Source: an uncultured Oscillospiraceae bacterium
Lineage (GTDB): Bacteria > Bacillota > Clostridia > Oscillospirales > Ruminococcaceae
Reading direction: 5' to 3'
NCBI GenBank assembly: GCA_910584715.1
Contig: CAJUAN010000027.1
Span: 1 to 34,149, forward strand
Length of the DNA stretch: 34,149 bases
The translations under genes were made by a program, and so were the position numbers. This document shows, piece after piece, positions 8,209 to 15,919 of this stretch. The notes beneath the pieces are model-generated. The model ran no database searches and was not told the origin of the DNA. It saw only the letters and a list, made by a program, of their open reading frames with translations. Every line of letters starts with the position of its first letter. The stretch's first letter is position 1.

Positions 8209-10150
8209 ATCTAACCTTTTCGTCGTTTTCGCGGAAAATTCTTTCCAGTACTTCGTCCATGGGCTTCGCTCCAAGGTCTCCCTCCTTGCAGGAACGGAGG
8301 GACAGGGTGTTTTCCTCTACTTCCTTGTCGCCTACGATAAAGAAGTATGGTATTTTTTCCAGCTGCGCCTGACGTATCTTGTAGCCAACGCCCTCCTTGC
8401 GGGAGTCAACCGTCGCCCTTATGCCGCGGGTTTCAAGCTTTTCAAGAACCTTTTGGCAGTAGTCCGCTGCTCTGTCCGTAACGGGGAGAATCCTCACCTG
8501 TTCGGGTGAGAGCCACAAGGGCAGCGCGCCCGCAAAGGTTTCAAGCAGATACGCGAGAGTACGCTCGTAGCAGCCCAGTGACGTTCTGTGAATGATATAG
8601 GGACGCCTCTTTTTGCCGTCAACGTCGGTATATTCCATTCCGAACTGCTCGGCAAGAAGCTGGTCAACCTGAATGGTTACTATCGTGTCCTCCTTGCCGT
8701 ATACGTTGTGGTACTGAATATCCAATTTCGGACCGTAGAAAGCAGCCTCGTCTATACCGATAGTATATTCTACGCCCAGATCGTCCAGTATCTTGCCCAT
8801 AATGGTCTGAGCCTCGTCCCACTGTTCGGGTGTACCGATATATTTTTCCTTATTATTCGGATCCCACTGGGAGAACCTAAAGGTACAGTTATCAAGCAGT
8901 CCCACCGTGTCAAGGACGTATTTTGCAAGGTCAAGACACTCTTTAAATTCCTCTTCAAGCTGTTCGGGACGGAGAATATAATGTCCCTCGGAAATTGTGA
9001 ACTGGCGGACGCGGATAAGACCGTGCATTTCGCCGCTGTCCTCGTTTCTGAAAAGGGTGGAGGTCTCCGTAAGTCTCATAGGAAGATCGCGGTAGGAGCG
9101 CGCTCTGTTCAGAAATACCTGATACTGGAAAGGACAGGTCATAGGACGTAGCGCAAAGCATTCCTTAGTTTCGTCGTGGGGGTCGCCGAGGACGAACATA
9201 CCGTCCAGATAGTGATCCCAGTGTCCCGAAATTTTGTAAAGCTCCCTCTTTGCCATGTAGGGAGTTTTTGTAAGCTGACAGCCGCGTTTCGCTTCAACGT
9301 CCTCTATCCACCGCTGGAGTATCTGAATGACCTTTGCGCCCTTTGGCAGCAGAATGGGAAGTCCCTGACCGATGTAGTCCACAGTCGTGAAGTATTCAAG
9401 CTCGCGTCCAAGCTTGTTGTGGTCGCGCTTTTTGGCTTCCTCGTCGGCTTTGAGACGTTCTTCAAGCTGGCTTGCCTTGGGGTACGCGGTACCGTAAATT
9501 CGGGAAAGCTGTTTTCCTTTTGCGTCGCCTCTCCAGTACGCGCCGGTGCAGGCTGTAAGCTTGAAAGCCTTTACAGCTCCCGTGCTCATAAGATGAGGAC
9601 CCGCGCAAAGGTCGGTGAAGTCCCCCTGCCTGTAGAAGCTGATGTCCTCGCCCTTGCCCGCGTGCTCGTCGCAAAGCTCTACCTTGTAGGGTTCGCCCAT
9701 TTTTTCCAGCATGGACTTTGCCTCGTCCGCGGGAAGACCGAACTGCTCAATAGCAATATCTTCCTTGACGATTTTTTTCATTTCCGCCTCAAGAGCCGTC
9801 AGGTCGTCGGCGGTGAACGCCTTTTCCGTGTCGAAATCGTAGTAGAAGCCGCCGTCAATGGCGGGACCTATAGCAAGCTTAACGTTTGGGTACAGCCTCT
9901 TGACAGCCTGCGCCAGAATGTGGGAAGCAGTGTGCCAAAAGGTCTTTTTGCCCTCCTCGCTGTCGAAGGTCATTACCTCAAAGGCGCAGTCCTTATTAAT
10001 AGTAGTGCGCAGATCGCAGACCTGACCGTCCAGCTTTACGCAGCAGGCGGACTTGTAAAGTCCCATACCTATGCCCTTTACCACCTCCGCGGCGGGCATT
10101 GCGGCTTCGATCTCCTTTACGGAGCCGTCTTTCAGTGTTAGTTTGATCAT
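8207..10150 (-). CDS. thrS: Threonine--tRNA ligase
   Basis: Charges tRNA-Thr in the cytosol. At 647 residues it is full length. It has a TGS domain (about 1-62), an editing domain with the zinc-like set His73/His77 (HTASH) and Cys182/His186 (CAGPH), the class II core with the MTCPF zinc cysteine near residue 340, motif 2 (TSTLFRNEDSGEMHG) and motif 3 (ERTLAYLLE), and a C-terminal anticodon domain. AAAGGAG precedes the ATG. It begins 13 bases after the stop of the zinc-ribbon gene, with no promoter between, so it is the second gene behind the T-box leader at 10982-11268 and should rise when uncharged tRNA-Thr accumulates. It ends at a strong terminator. Confidence 0.97.
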   Translation of the reverse strand: MIKLTLKDGSVKEIEAAMPAAEVVKGIGMGLYKSACCVKLDGQVCDLRTTINKDCAFEVMTFDSEEGKKTFWHTASHILAQAVKRLYPNVKLAIGPAIDGGFYYDFDTEKAFTADDLTALEAEMKKIVKEDIAIEQFGLPADEAKSMLEKMGEPYKVELCDEHAGKGEDISFYRQGDFTDLCAGPHLMSTGAVKAFKLTACTGAYWRGDAKGKQLSRIYGTAYPKASQLEERLKADEEAKKRDHNKLGRELEYFTTVDYIGQGLPILLPKGAKVIQILQRWIEDVEAKRGCQLTKTPYMAKRELYKISGHWDHYLDGMFVLGDPHDETKECFALRPMTCPFQYQVFLNRARSYRDLPMRLTETSTLFRNEDSGEMHGLIRVRQFTISEGHYILRPEQLEEEFKECLDLAKYVLDTVGLLDNCTFRFSQWDPNNKEKYIGTPEQWDEAQTIMGKILDDLGVEYTIGIDEAAFYGPKLDIQYHNVYGKEDTIVTIQVDQLLAEQFGMEYTDVDGKKRRPYIIHRTSLGCYERTLAYLLETFAGALPLWLSPEQVRILPVTDRAADYCQKVLEKLETRGIRATVDSRKEGVGYKIRQAQLEKIPYFFIVGDKEVEENTLSLRSCKEGDLGAKPMDEVLERIFRENDEKVR

Positions 10151-10163
10151 AAATAGTTCTCCT

Positions 10164-10964
10164 TTACCAATTGATTTTTATTTTATTGAGTTTATCATTA
10201 AGAATGTTGATTTCTTTTTCAAACTCTTTTTTTCTTGTACTATCTTCGTCAATCATTTTTGACATATTTTTTTCATCACGCGCAGACAGCGCTAAAAAAA
10301 TCAGAAAAAAGCCTACAATAAGGAACATTAGAACAGTAAGTTTGCTTTTCACACAAAGACTAAAAACACCAATAGCCAGAAACACTGCAATAACAATTAC
10401 AGAACGTTTTTGCATTGATTTTGCGGTATCTATCTGTTCTGACAAATATAAATTTCTTTTCTCGAGTTCATTCAGTATATTTTCATTTTGTTCTTTTTGC
10501 CGTTTAAGGTCTATCCATTTCAAATAGTCATTAACCTTTTTTAAAAAAATCTCAGCGTCATATGTGTCACGTCCGTCATCAATTTTTTTCAATATTTCTA
10601 TTATGTTATTTATTTCTGCTTTAGTATTTGGATCTGCAAGGTCATAGACAAAATATTCCGCAAAATTTTCGGAAATAGCGGTGAAATATTTTTCATATCC
10701 AATTCTTTTATGCGGATATTTAGTAATAAATTCTTTGAAAATGTCCTGTGCCGATTTGTAATCTTCAAGCTTTAAATATGTGTTTCCTCTTTCAAGCAGC
10801 TGTTCGCAGACAGAAATACCGTCAGCTTCCGCCTTATATGCTATTTCATATACTTTTTTTGCTTCTTCGGGTAAATATTTACAGCCGCAATGCTGGCAGG
10901 CATACAGTCCGTCCTGTTTGACAAAATCCTTGCTGCCGCACATTTCACAAACCATTGCTTTCAC
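10164..10964 (-). CDS. Zinc-ribbon, coiled-coil, two-TM protein between the T-box and thrS
   Basis: About 266 residues. The N terminus has two CxxC pairs (CEMC and CQHC) forming a zinc ribbon, then a helical TPR-like region (about 45-105), a coiled coil, two adjacent transmembrane segments (about 185-230) and a C-terminal charged coiled coil. No enzymatic motif is visible. The open frame runs back to 11045, but its first 27 codons translate the T-box terminator and are not coding. GGGGAG lies 8 bases before GTG 10964, which I take as start; ATG 10955 is the alternative. It is clearly more AT-rich than thrS and rny. Its stop is 13 bases from thrS. Function unknown. Confidence 0.75.
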   Translation of the reverse strand: MKAMVCEMCGSKDFVKQDGLYACQHCGCKYLPEEAKKVYEIAYKAEADGISVCEQLLERGNTYLKLEDYKSAQDIFKEFITKYPHKRIGYEKYFTAISENFAEYFVYDLADPNTKAEINNIIEILKKIDDGRDTYDAEIFLKKVNDYLKWIDLKRQKEQNENILNELEKRNLYLSEQIDTAKSMQKRSVIVIAVFLAIGVFSLCVKSKLTVLMFLIVGFFLIFLALSARDEKNMSKMIDEDSTRKKEFEKEINILNDKLNKIKINW

Positions 10965-10981
10965 CGCTGTCACTCCCCTAC

Positions 10982-11268
10982 AAAAAAATCCCTTGATCCT
11001 GTTCGGACCAAGGGACGGCTTAACCGTGTTTCCACCCAAATTCATATACTTTTTGTAATAATCTGACGGAAATTACGCAAAGTATACCTCGTTGACGCTC
11101 TGTAACGGGAGCGACCCGCCGTGTATTGGACGGACTCAAAGGCGGTGTGCTTTATACTCGGGAATACCCCGCTCACAGCTTGCTGCCCAAAGCAGCTGCG
11201 GGACTCTCTGAAAAACCCTCGGCATATAAAGCCTTCCTTATCTGCATTTTAAAATATTCTGTTCTGTA
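10982..11268 (-). promoter_or_regulatory. T-box leader (threonine type inferred)
   Basis: This minus-strand leader senses uncharged tRNA. Visible parts are a stem I region with the conserved GATAAGGAAGGC, the AGAGAGTC stretch and CCTTTGAG after stem I; the T-box bulge GGGTGGAAACACGG (GGGTGG at 11037-11032); and a terminator with an 11-bp stem (11015-11005 with 10999-10989) followed by seven T (10988-10982). Candidate specifier codons ACC (11146-11144) or ACA (11148-11146) lie in the expected 3' side of stem I and both read threonine, but I could not fold it with certainty. The regulated genes are the zinc-ribbon gene and thrS. Confidence 0.88.
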
Positions 11269-11274
11269 AAATCT

Positions 11275-11303
11275 ACTATAGCACCTTTTTGCCCGTTTGT
11301 CAA
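11275..11303 (-). promoter_or_regulatory. Sigma-A promoter of the T-box/thrS unit
   Basis: On the minus strand TTGACA (11303-11298), a 17-base spacer and TATAGT (11280-11275). It places the transcript start near 11268, just before the T-box stem I. Confidence 0.88.
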
Positions 11304-11367
11304 CCGTCTTTTTGTACATACTGAAACGGTAAATATTATTAAATAGTGTCAAATTGTATAATTTTCC

Positions 11368-11396
11368 TTGACAAACGAAAGATTTTATATTAAAAT
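11368..11396 (+). promoter_or_regulatory. Sigma-A promoter reading toward rny
   Basis: TTGACA (11368-11373), 17-base spacer, TAAAAT (11391-11396). It is divergent from the T-box promoter and would start a transcript near 11403, about 380 bases before rny. Confidence 0.8.
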
Positions 11397-11427
11397 AATA
11401 GAATGAATGCAATGTATTTAATTAAAT

Positions 11428-11496
11428 GGGTTCGGGAGTTCCAAACGAGTTTGGGGTACCGCAGCCTTGCAAATAAATTGCTGTTCAATTTTTTTC
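11428..11496 (+). ncRNA. Candidate structured leader or small RNA upstream of rny
   Basis: Just after the promoter at 11368-11396, a compact stretch has GGAGTT (11435-11440), a hairpin CCAAA-CGAG-TTTGG (11441-11454) and GGGGTACCG (11453-11461). A weak hairpin AAATTG/CAATTT (11475-11491) with a T run follows and could terminate a ~90-base RNA. The GGAGTT, CGAG loop and GGGGTRCCG arrangement recurs at 15988-16010. I could not match it to a known RNA family. The remaining 11500-11783 holds no evident gene, only a possible weak -10 (TATAGT near 11732) before rny. Confidence 0.4.
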
Positions 11497-11783
11497 TTTC
11501 TTCTATGGCGAATAGAAGGTTTTCATATATTATTATAAGCGGATAAGTTCGTTTTACTCAAAGTATTTTTCCGGCGCGTTATTTTTCCGGTAAATTTCTT
11601 CGGGTATTTTTCCGTATTTACAGTCGGCGGTTCAATGCTTAGGCACGGGTGCGCGGCGTTCAATAATATCGGACAGGTGCGGGCGGAGCTTTTCTCCTCC
11701 CGGTATACGCGGTTCTGTATTACAATTTATATAGTGAAAGCCTTTATTCTCCTTGGGGAAATACTATAAAGGAGGTAAACGGG

Positions 11784-13337
11784 TTGGAATTCATAATCGG
11801 AATTATAGCGTTCATTGTCGGCGCGGCGGCTTCCGGCTTTGTTATGTTCAAGGTCGGTATAAATTACCGTAAGCAGCAGGCCGAATCCGCTATCGGTTCC
11901 GCCGAAAAGGAAGCCGAGAGAATTATCGAGGACGCTAAAAAGGAAGCCGAAAGCAAGAAGAAAATAGCTCTTGTGGAGGCTAAGGACGAGATCCATAAAA
12001 GCCGCTCAGAACTGGAAAAGGAGATCAAGGAGCGCAGAAACGATATGTCCCGCCAGGAGCGGCGCATTCAGCAGAAAGAGGAGAACCTCGACAAAAAAAG
12101 CGACAACATAGAAAAGAAAGACGAGCTTTTGCAGAAAAAGCTGAAGCAGGCGGAGGAAAAGCTTGAAGAGGCTGACAAGATCAAAAAGTCCCAGATGGAG
12201 ATACTGGAAAAAATCTCCCAGTTTACTATGGAGCAGGCAAAGGAACACCTGCTTTCAATGCTGGAAAACGACCTTGTTCACGACAAGGCTCTGAAAATAC
12301 AGCAGTACGAGACCCAGCTCAAGGACGAGTGCGAGGAAAGGGCGAGAGACCTTATTTCCCTTGCGGTGTCCAAATGCGCGGCAGATCAGGTTTCCGAGAC
12401 CGCGGTTTCGGTAGTGCCGCTTCCCAACGACGAAATGAAGGGACGCATCATTGGCCGCGAGGGACGGAATATACGTACCCTTGAGACCCTTACGGGCGTT
12501 GACCTTATCATAGACGATACTCCCGAGGCGATCACACTTTCCTGTTTCGACCAGGCAAGGCGCGAGGTTGCGAGGATCGCTCTGGAAAAGCTTATCGCGG
12601 ACGGACGCATTCACCCCTCCCGCATCGAGGAAATGGTTGACAAGGCGCGCCGCGAGGTTGAGCACAAGATCAAGCAGGAGGGCGAAAGAGCCGTTCTGGA
12701 GACCAACGTTCACGGTCTCAACCACGAGCTTGTCCGACTTATCGGACGGCTCCATTACCGCACGTCCTACCGTCAGAACGTTCTCAACCACTCTATCGAG
12801 GTTGCCCATCTTGCGGGCATTATGGCTTCCGAGCTTGGCGTGGACGCAAATCTTGCACGCCGCGCGGGACTTCTCCACGACGTGGGCAAGGCTCTCAGCT
12901 ATGAGATAGAGGGATCTCACGTTCAGATAGGCGTGGACGTTTGCCGCAAGTACAAGGAGAACGCCGACGTTATCCACGCTATAGAGGCTCACCACGGGGA
13001 CGTTGAGGCGAAAACAGTTGTGGCTACGCTGGTACAGGCAGCGGACGCTATTTCCGCCGCAAGACCCGGCGCGAGAAGCGAGAACTATGAAAACTACATC
13101 AAGCGGCTCCAGAAGCTGGAGGAGATATGCACCTCTTACGACGGAGTTGAGAAATCCTTTGCTATCCAGGCGGGACGCGAGGTGCGCATAATGGTATTCC
13201 CCGACAAGATAAACGACGAGAAGATGACCATTGTCGCCCGTGAGATCGCTCAGCGTATCGAAAACGAAATGGACTATCCCGGTCAGATCAAGATAAATCT
13301 TATCAGGGAGAGCCGTGCGGTAGAGTACGCTAAGTAA
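11784..13337 (+). CDS. rny: Ribonuclease Y
   Basis: A 517-residue membrane-anchored endoribonuclease that starts decay of many mRNAs in Firmicutes. It has an N-terminal transmembrane segment (about 2-24), a long charged coiled coil (about 30-190), a KH RNA-binding domain with the GREGRN motif (about 205-270) and an HD domain with NHSIEVAHLAG and LLHDVGKA as metal-binding stretches (about 335-430). Length is typical. Translation appears to start at TTG 11784, since AAAGGAGGT lies 8 bases upstream and the sequence begins at the membrane anchor. It has its own terminator at 13352-13385. Expression could come from the promoter at 11368 or a weaker one nearer the gene. Confidence 0.96.
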   Translation: MEFIIGIIAFIVGAAASGFVMFKVGINYRKQQAESAIGSAEKEAERIIEDAKKEAESKKKIALVEAKDEIHKSRSELEKEIKERRNDMSRQERRIQQKEENLDKKSDNIEKKDELLQKKLKQAEEKLEEADKIKKSQMEILEKISQFTMEQAKEHLLSMLENDLVHDKALKIQQYETQLKDECEERARDLISLAVSKCAADQVSETAVSVVPLPNDEMKGRIIGREGRNIRTLETLTGVDLIIDDTPEAITLSCFDQARREVARIALEKLIADGRIHPSRIEEMVDKARREVEHKIKQEGERAVLETNVHGLNHELVRLIGRLHYRTSYRQNVLNHSIEVAHLAGIMASELGVDANLARRAGLLHDVGKALSYEIEGSHVQIGVDVCRKYKENADVIHAIEAHHGDVEAKTVVATLVQAADAISAARPGARSENYENYIKRLQKLEEICTSYDGVEKSFAIQAGREVRIMVFPDKINDEKMTIVAREIAQRIENEMDYPGQIKINLIRESRAVEYAK

Positions 13338-13351
13338 AATAATCAAAAATT

Positions 13352-13385
13352 ATACCCCGTGTATATTAGATGCGCGGGGTATTTT
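13352..13385 (+). terminator. Intrinsic terminator of rny
   Basis: ATACCCCG (13352-13359) pairs with CGGGGTAT (13375-13382) and is followed by TTTT. Confidence 0.75.
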
Positions 13386-13460
13386 GCACAGGACGGGTTT
13401 CCCGAGTCGTCGTTCTTGCTTCCTGCTTCTAAAAATCTTGCATCTGATAGGAGAGTTTTT

Positions 13461-14903
13461 ATGCCAAAAACGATTTTCGGTACAACGGAAAAATCCAATT
13501 TCATACTGAACATGAACAAAAGCACGGTAAGAAAATGGGTCGCCGGACTTTTGTGCGCCTGCGTTATAGTACCGCTTCTGGGCGGGATATTTATAACCGC
13601 GGTGCCGGGAACAAGCGCGCTGCTTGGCACTTTTCTCTATGCCACGGGATTTTCCTGCATACTTTTCTATATAGTGCTTCTGCTGAGAAAGGATATCCGC
13701 CTGATGGATTACCGCTGCGCTTATTTTATTTTCGGACTTGCGGCTCTGGCGGTCGCGTCCTACTATCGGGTCGTGATTGCCAACGCGGACTATCAGGAAG
13801 CGGTAAGCACCGCTTTGCTGGGCGAGAACGGCAGATATGAGGGACTGCTTGCCCTGCTTGCGTATTTCGGCATATTCCTGCTTGCGTCCGCTGTAATGAG
13901 CAGAAGTTCCGTCAGGATCATTTTTGACATACTGATCGGCGCGGGAATAGTGCAGGGCATTGTTGCGGTAATGCAGCATATCCCCTGGGGCTTTCCGTCG
14001 GATTTCAGAAAGCTGCCCGCGCTGCTGCTTCTAAAGGACGTTCACCTTTCAAGCGGACTTTCCGACAGTCCTATCTTTTACGGCTCGTTCCTGACGCTGG
14101 TTACAGGTATTGCGGCTGCGGGAGCAATGTACGAAAAAAATATCGTGCGCGCAAGGGTTTATGGGGTATCGGCGGTATTTTTCTTTCTGACTGGACTTTT
14201 CACGTCCTCGGTAATACCCCTTATAGGAACAGGTTCGGTGTTCGTTATACTGACCATGATCGAATTTACCGCGGGAAAAAGCGGGACTGTCTTTGAGGAG
14301 GGAGCGCTGAAAAGTTCCCGAAAAAGGCTTGCGGCAATGCTTATAGGTATAGCCGCCGTGCTGGGACTTGTTCTGGCGTTTCAGGGCATATGGCTAAGGG
14401 ACAAGGCTATCGCTTATACCGACTGTTTTTACAGATTGTATATAACGGGTGATCCGTCCCCGGTGAACAATGATTCACTGTGGAAAATAGGTGCGGAAAG
14501 AAGCTTTATCATTATAAAGGAGCACCCTGTTTTAGGTATAGGTCCTGATCTTATGGCAAAATATCAGACCAGCGCAGGCGAGCTTCTGACCGACAGCATA
14601 GACCGCAGCTATAACGAGTACCTTTATATTGCGGCAACGAGGGGCATACCCTCCCTTGCGGTATATATCGCTTTGCTCGGAGCGAGCCTTGTAAGGCTTT
14701 TCAGGAACGTGCGGGAATTTGCTTCCGACAGGGAAAAATGGTTCCGTCCTGCGCTTCTGGCGGCTTTGACGGCGTATTCGGTCCAGGCGTTTTTCAGCGT
14801 GAGCGCGGTTACTGTAGCTCCGTTTTTCTGGCTGCTTCTTGGTATGTCATGGTCGGAGCTTGCCGATGACAAGCCGTATAAGTCCGGTAAACAGAAAAAG
14901 TGA
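13461..14903 (+). CDS. O-antigen ligase/polymerase-like membrane protein
   Basis: About 480 residues with roughly eleven to twelve hydrophobic segments. The stretch YNEYLYIAATRGIPSLAVY (about residues 392-410), between transmembrane segments and after a large external loop, is the hallmark of the Wzy_C/O-antigen ligase family, whose members join or polymerise surface glycans or teichoic-type polymers outside the membrane. The substrate is unknown. AGGAGA lies 6 bases before ATG 13461; the longer open frame from 13359 begins inside the rny terminator and is not credible. No other glycan-synthesis gene sits next to it. It ends at a 13-bp hairpin. Confidence 0.78.
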   Translation: MPKTIFGTTEKSNFILNMNKSTVRKWVAGLLCACVIVPLLGGIFITAVPGTSALLGTFLYATGFSCILFYIVLLLRKDIRLMDYRCAYFIFGLAALAVASYYRVVIANADYQEAVSTALLGENGRYEGLLALLAYFGIFLLASAVMSRSSVRIIFDILIGAGIVQGIVAVMQHIPWGFPSDFRKLPALLLLKDVHLSSGLSDSPIFYGSFLTLVTGIAAAGAMYEKNIVRARVYGVSAVFFFLTGLFTSSVIPLIGTGSVFVILTMIEFTAGKSGTVFEEGALKSSRKRLAAMLIGIAAVLGLVLAFQGIWLRDKAIAYTDCFYRLYITGDPSPVNNDSLWKIGAERSFIIIKEHPVLGIGPDLMAKYQTSAGELLTDSIDRSYNEYLYIAATRGIPSLAVYIALLGASLVRLFRNVREFASDREKWFRPALLAALTAYSVQAFFSVSAVTVAPFFWLLLGMSWSELADDKPYKSGKQKK

Positions 14904-14911
14904 TAATACAA

Positions 14912-14943
14912 AAAGCCGTTCCGGCTGCCGGGACGGCTTTAAT
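14912..14943 (+). terminator. Terminator-like hairpin after the ligase-like gene
   Basis: AAAGCCGTTCCGG (14912-14924) pairs with CCGGGACGGCTTT (14928-14940), 13 bp with one wobble. The following T tract is short (CTTTAATATT), so termination may be incomplete. It isolates the toxin locus that begins at once. Confidence 0.7.
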
Positions 14944-14944
14944 A

Positions 14945-14973
14945 TTGACAAATTTTTCATGCCGTGATATAAT
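14945..14973 (+). promoter_or_regulatory. Toxin promoter, unit 1
   Basis: TTGACA (14945-14950), 17-base spacer, TATAAT (14968-14973), with TGA before the -10. It is a perfect consensus sigma-A promoter. Confidence 0.88.
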
Positions 14974-15005
14974 TACTGACAGCGCACCACAGGTTGGCGG
15001 CTGTT

Positions 15006-15031
15006 CCCCTTTTATTCATAAGAAAGGGGGA
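15006..15031 (+). promoter_or_regulatory. Leader hairpin hiding the toxin ribosome site, unit 1
   Basis: CCCCTTT in the leader can pair with AAAGGGG about ten bases later, which is the ribosome site of the toxin. Unit 2 has the same pairing with one more C-G pair. Such self-masking leaders are usual for type I toxin mRNAs. Confidence 0.65.
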
Positions 15032-15040
15032 TTGATAGCT

Positions 15041-15145
15041 ATGGATACATATGTCAGTTTATCTGATTTAGTACAGTTTGTACTTATGTTGACAGCAGTT
15101 GTCACCCTTTGTTATCTTGTCTTTAACGGCAAGCGACGTAAGTAA
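15041..15145 (+). CDS. Type I toxin, holin-like small hydrophobic peptide, unit 1
   Basis: A 34-residue peptide: MDTYVSLSDLVQF, a hydrophobic helix (about residues 10-28) and a basic tail FNGKRRK. This is the pattern of the putative holin-like toxin group (TxpA/BsrG/Fst-like), which insert in the membrane and stop growth when overproduced. AAAGGGGG lies about 10 bases before the ATG and can be masked by a leader hairpin. A convergent antisense RNA overlaps its 3' end. Peptide and signals are clear; toxicity is inferred from the family. Confidence 0.85.
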   Translation: MDTYVSLSDLVQFVLMLTAVVTLCYLVFNGKRRK

Positions 15146-15148
15146 CAA

Positions 15149-15237
15149 AGGAAAATAACCGCCCCACTCTACCAAAGTCGGCGGTTATTTAAATGGTTTG
15201 ACTTAGGGGAGCAGCCGCTTGTCGGTGCGCCCTTTAT
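15149..15237 (-). ncRNA. Antitoxin antisense RNA, unit 1
   Basis: A minus-strand transcript of about 90 bases is predicted from TTGACA (15272-15267), a 17-base spacer and TATACT (15249-15244) to a shared hairpin, AAATAACCGCC/GGCGGTTATTT (15153-15163 and 15180-15190), followed by TTTT on this strand. It overlaps the 3' end of the toxin mRNA, the usual arrangement for type I antitoxins of this group. Its 5' part resembles the 5' leader of the toxin mRNA instead of being complementary to it. Ends are estimated. Confidence 0.8.
15153..15190. terminator. Shared bidirectional terminator, unit 1
   Basis: An 11-bp perfect stem AAATAACCGCC/GGCGGTTATTT with a 16-base loop. It ends the toxin mRNA on the plus strand and the antisense RNA on the minus strand. 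The loops of the two RNAs are complementary and could form the first contact. Confidence 0.82.
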
Positions 15238-15243
15238 ATATAC

Positions 15244-15272
15244 AGTATACACCGGTAAACCGCAGTTGTCAA
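15244..15272 (-). promoter_or_regulatory. Antitoxin promoter, unit 1
   Basis: On the minus strand TTGACA (15272-15267), 17-base spacer, TATACT (15249-15244). Confidence 0.85.
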
Positions 15273-15287
15273 TAGTCTTTGCCAATA

Positions 15288-15316
15288 TTGACAAGTTTTT
15301 CATGCCATGATATAAT
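15288..15316 (+). promoter_or_regulatory. Toxin promoter, unit 2
   Basis: TTGACA (15288-15293), 17-base spacer, TATAAT (15311-15316), with TGA before the -10. It differs from unit 1 only within the spacer. Confidence 0.88.
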
Positions 15317-15385
15317 ACTGACAGCGCACCACACGGAAAGGCGGCTGTTCCCCCTTTTATTCATAAGAAAGGGGGATTGATAGCT

Positions 15386-15490
15386 ATGGATACATATGTC
15401 AGTTTATCTGATTTAGTACAGTTTGTACTTATGTTGACAGCAGTTGTCACCCTTTGTTATCTTGTCTTTAACGGCAAGCGACGTAAGTAA
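15386..15490 (+). CDS. Type I toxin, holin-like small hydrophobic peptide, unit 2
   Basis: Encodes a 34-residue peptide identical to the one at 15041-15145, with the same ribosome site and spacing. The coding sequence and 3' region are essentially unchanged, so the duplication is recent or kept uniform by gene conversion. The leader just upstream differs by a short substitution. Confidence 0.85.
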   Translation: MDTYVSLSDLVQFVLMLTAVVTLCYLVFNGKRRK

Positions 15491-15493
15491 CAA

Positions 15494-15582
15494 AGGAAAA
15501 TAACCGCCCCACTCTACCAAAGTCGGCGGTTATTTAAATGGTTTGACTTAGGGGAGCAGCCGCTTGTCGGTGCGCCCTTTAT
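15494..15582 (-). ncRNA. Antitoxin antisense RNA, unit 2
   Basis: Same arrangement as unit 1, shifted by 345 bases. The shared hairpin arms are 15498-15508 and 15525-15535, and the sequence matches unit 1 throughout, so either antisense RNA could act on either toxin mRNA. Ends are estimated. Confidence 0.8.
15498..15535. terminator. Shared bidirectional terminator, unit 2
   Basis: Identical to the unit 1 hairpin: 11-bp stem with a 16-base loop. Confidence 0.82.
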
Positions 15583-15588
15583 ATATAC

Positions 15589-15617
15589 AGTATACACCGG
15601 TAAACCGCAGCTGTCAA
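15589..15617 (-). promoter_or_regulatory. Antitoxin promoter, unit 2
   Basis: On the minus strand TTGACA (15617-15612), 17-base spacer, TATACT (15594-15589). Confidence 0.85.
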
Positions 15618-15632
15618 TAGTCTTTGCCAATA

Positions 15633-15661
15633 TTGACAAATTTTTTATATCGTGATATAAT
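15633..15661 (+). promoter_or_regulatory. Orphan third copy of the toxin promoter
   Basis: TTGACA (15633-15638), 17-base spacer, TATAAT (15656-15661). Similarity to the toxin units stops right after it. The stretch 15662-15919 is AT-rich; the longest peptide from ATG 15669 lacks a ribosome site and I do not call a gene there. Confidence 0.75.
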
Positions 15662-15919
15662 AACATATATGTACGCAAATCGCTTTCATGTGGATTTCGG
15701 TACATCAAAAATGAGTATGACCGGGCGGCGCTGCCATAAGAAAATATATAATAGTATACCCCCTCTCCCTTTTTGGACGGCGGGATTATTACAAAATCGT
15801 TACGATTATTTCAAATCTGTTACCGCCTTTTTTCGCGTTTTTTTGAAAAAGCTACGATTTTTAGTGAAAAGTGTACACATCAGACGAAAAATAAATCTAA
15901 AATTTGTTGGAGCTGTACA

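Larger units (their letters stand above)
14945..15661. repeat. Tandem duplication of a type I toxin-antitoxin unit
   Basis: Unit 1 (14945-15287) and unit 2 (15288-15632) are nearly identical across promoter, leader, toxin, hairpin and antisense promoter. They differ mainly in the leader just after GCGCACCAC (around 14991 and 15335) and at a few single bases. A third unit begins at 15633 but ends after the promoter (TATAAT at 15656-15661). The step between units is 343 and 345 bases. Confidence 0.93.

Noticed and set aside
10965..11045. N-terminal extension of the zinc-ribbon protein
   Set aside because: These codons are the T-box bulge and terminator hairpin, and a ribosome site supports the start at 10964.
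12255..13346. Open frame of 363 codons on the minus strand
   Set aside because: It lies wholly opposite the KH/HD part of rny; a shadow.
14945..15661. CRISPR-like array
   Set aside because: The repeats are 343-345 bases long, carry genes and promoters, and have no short repeat-spacer pattern.
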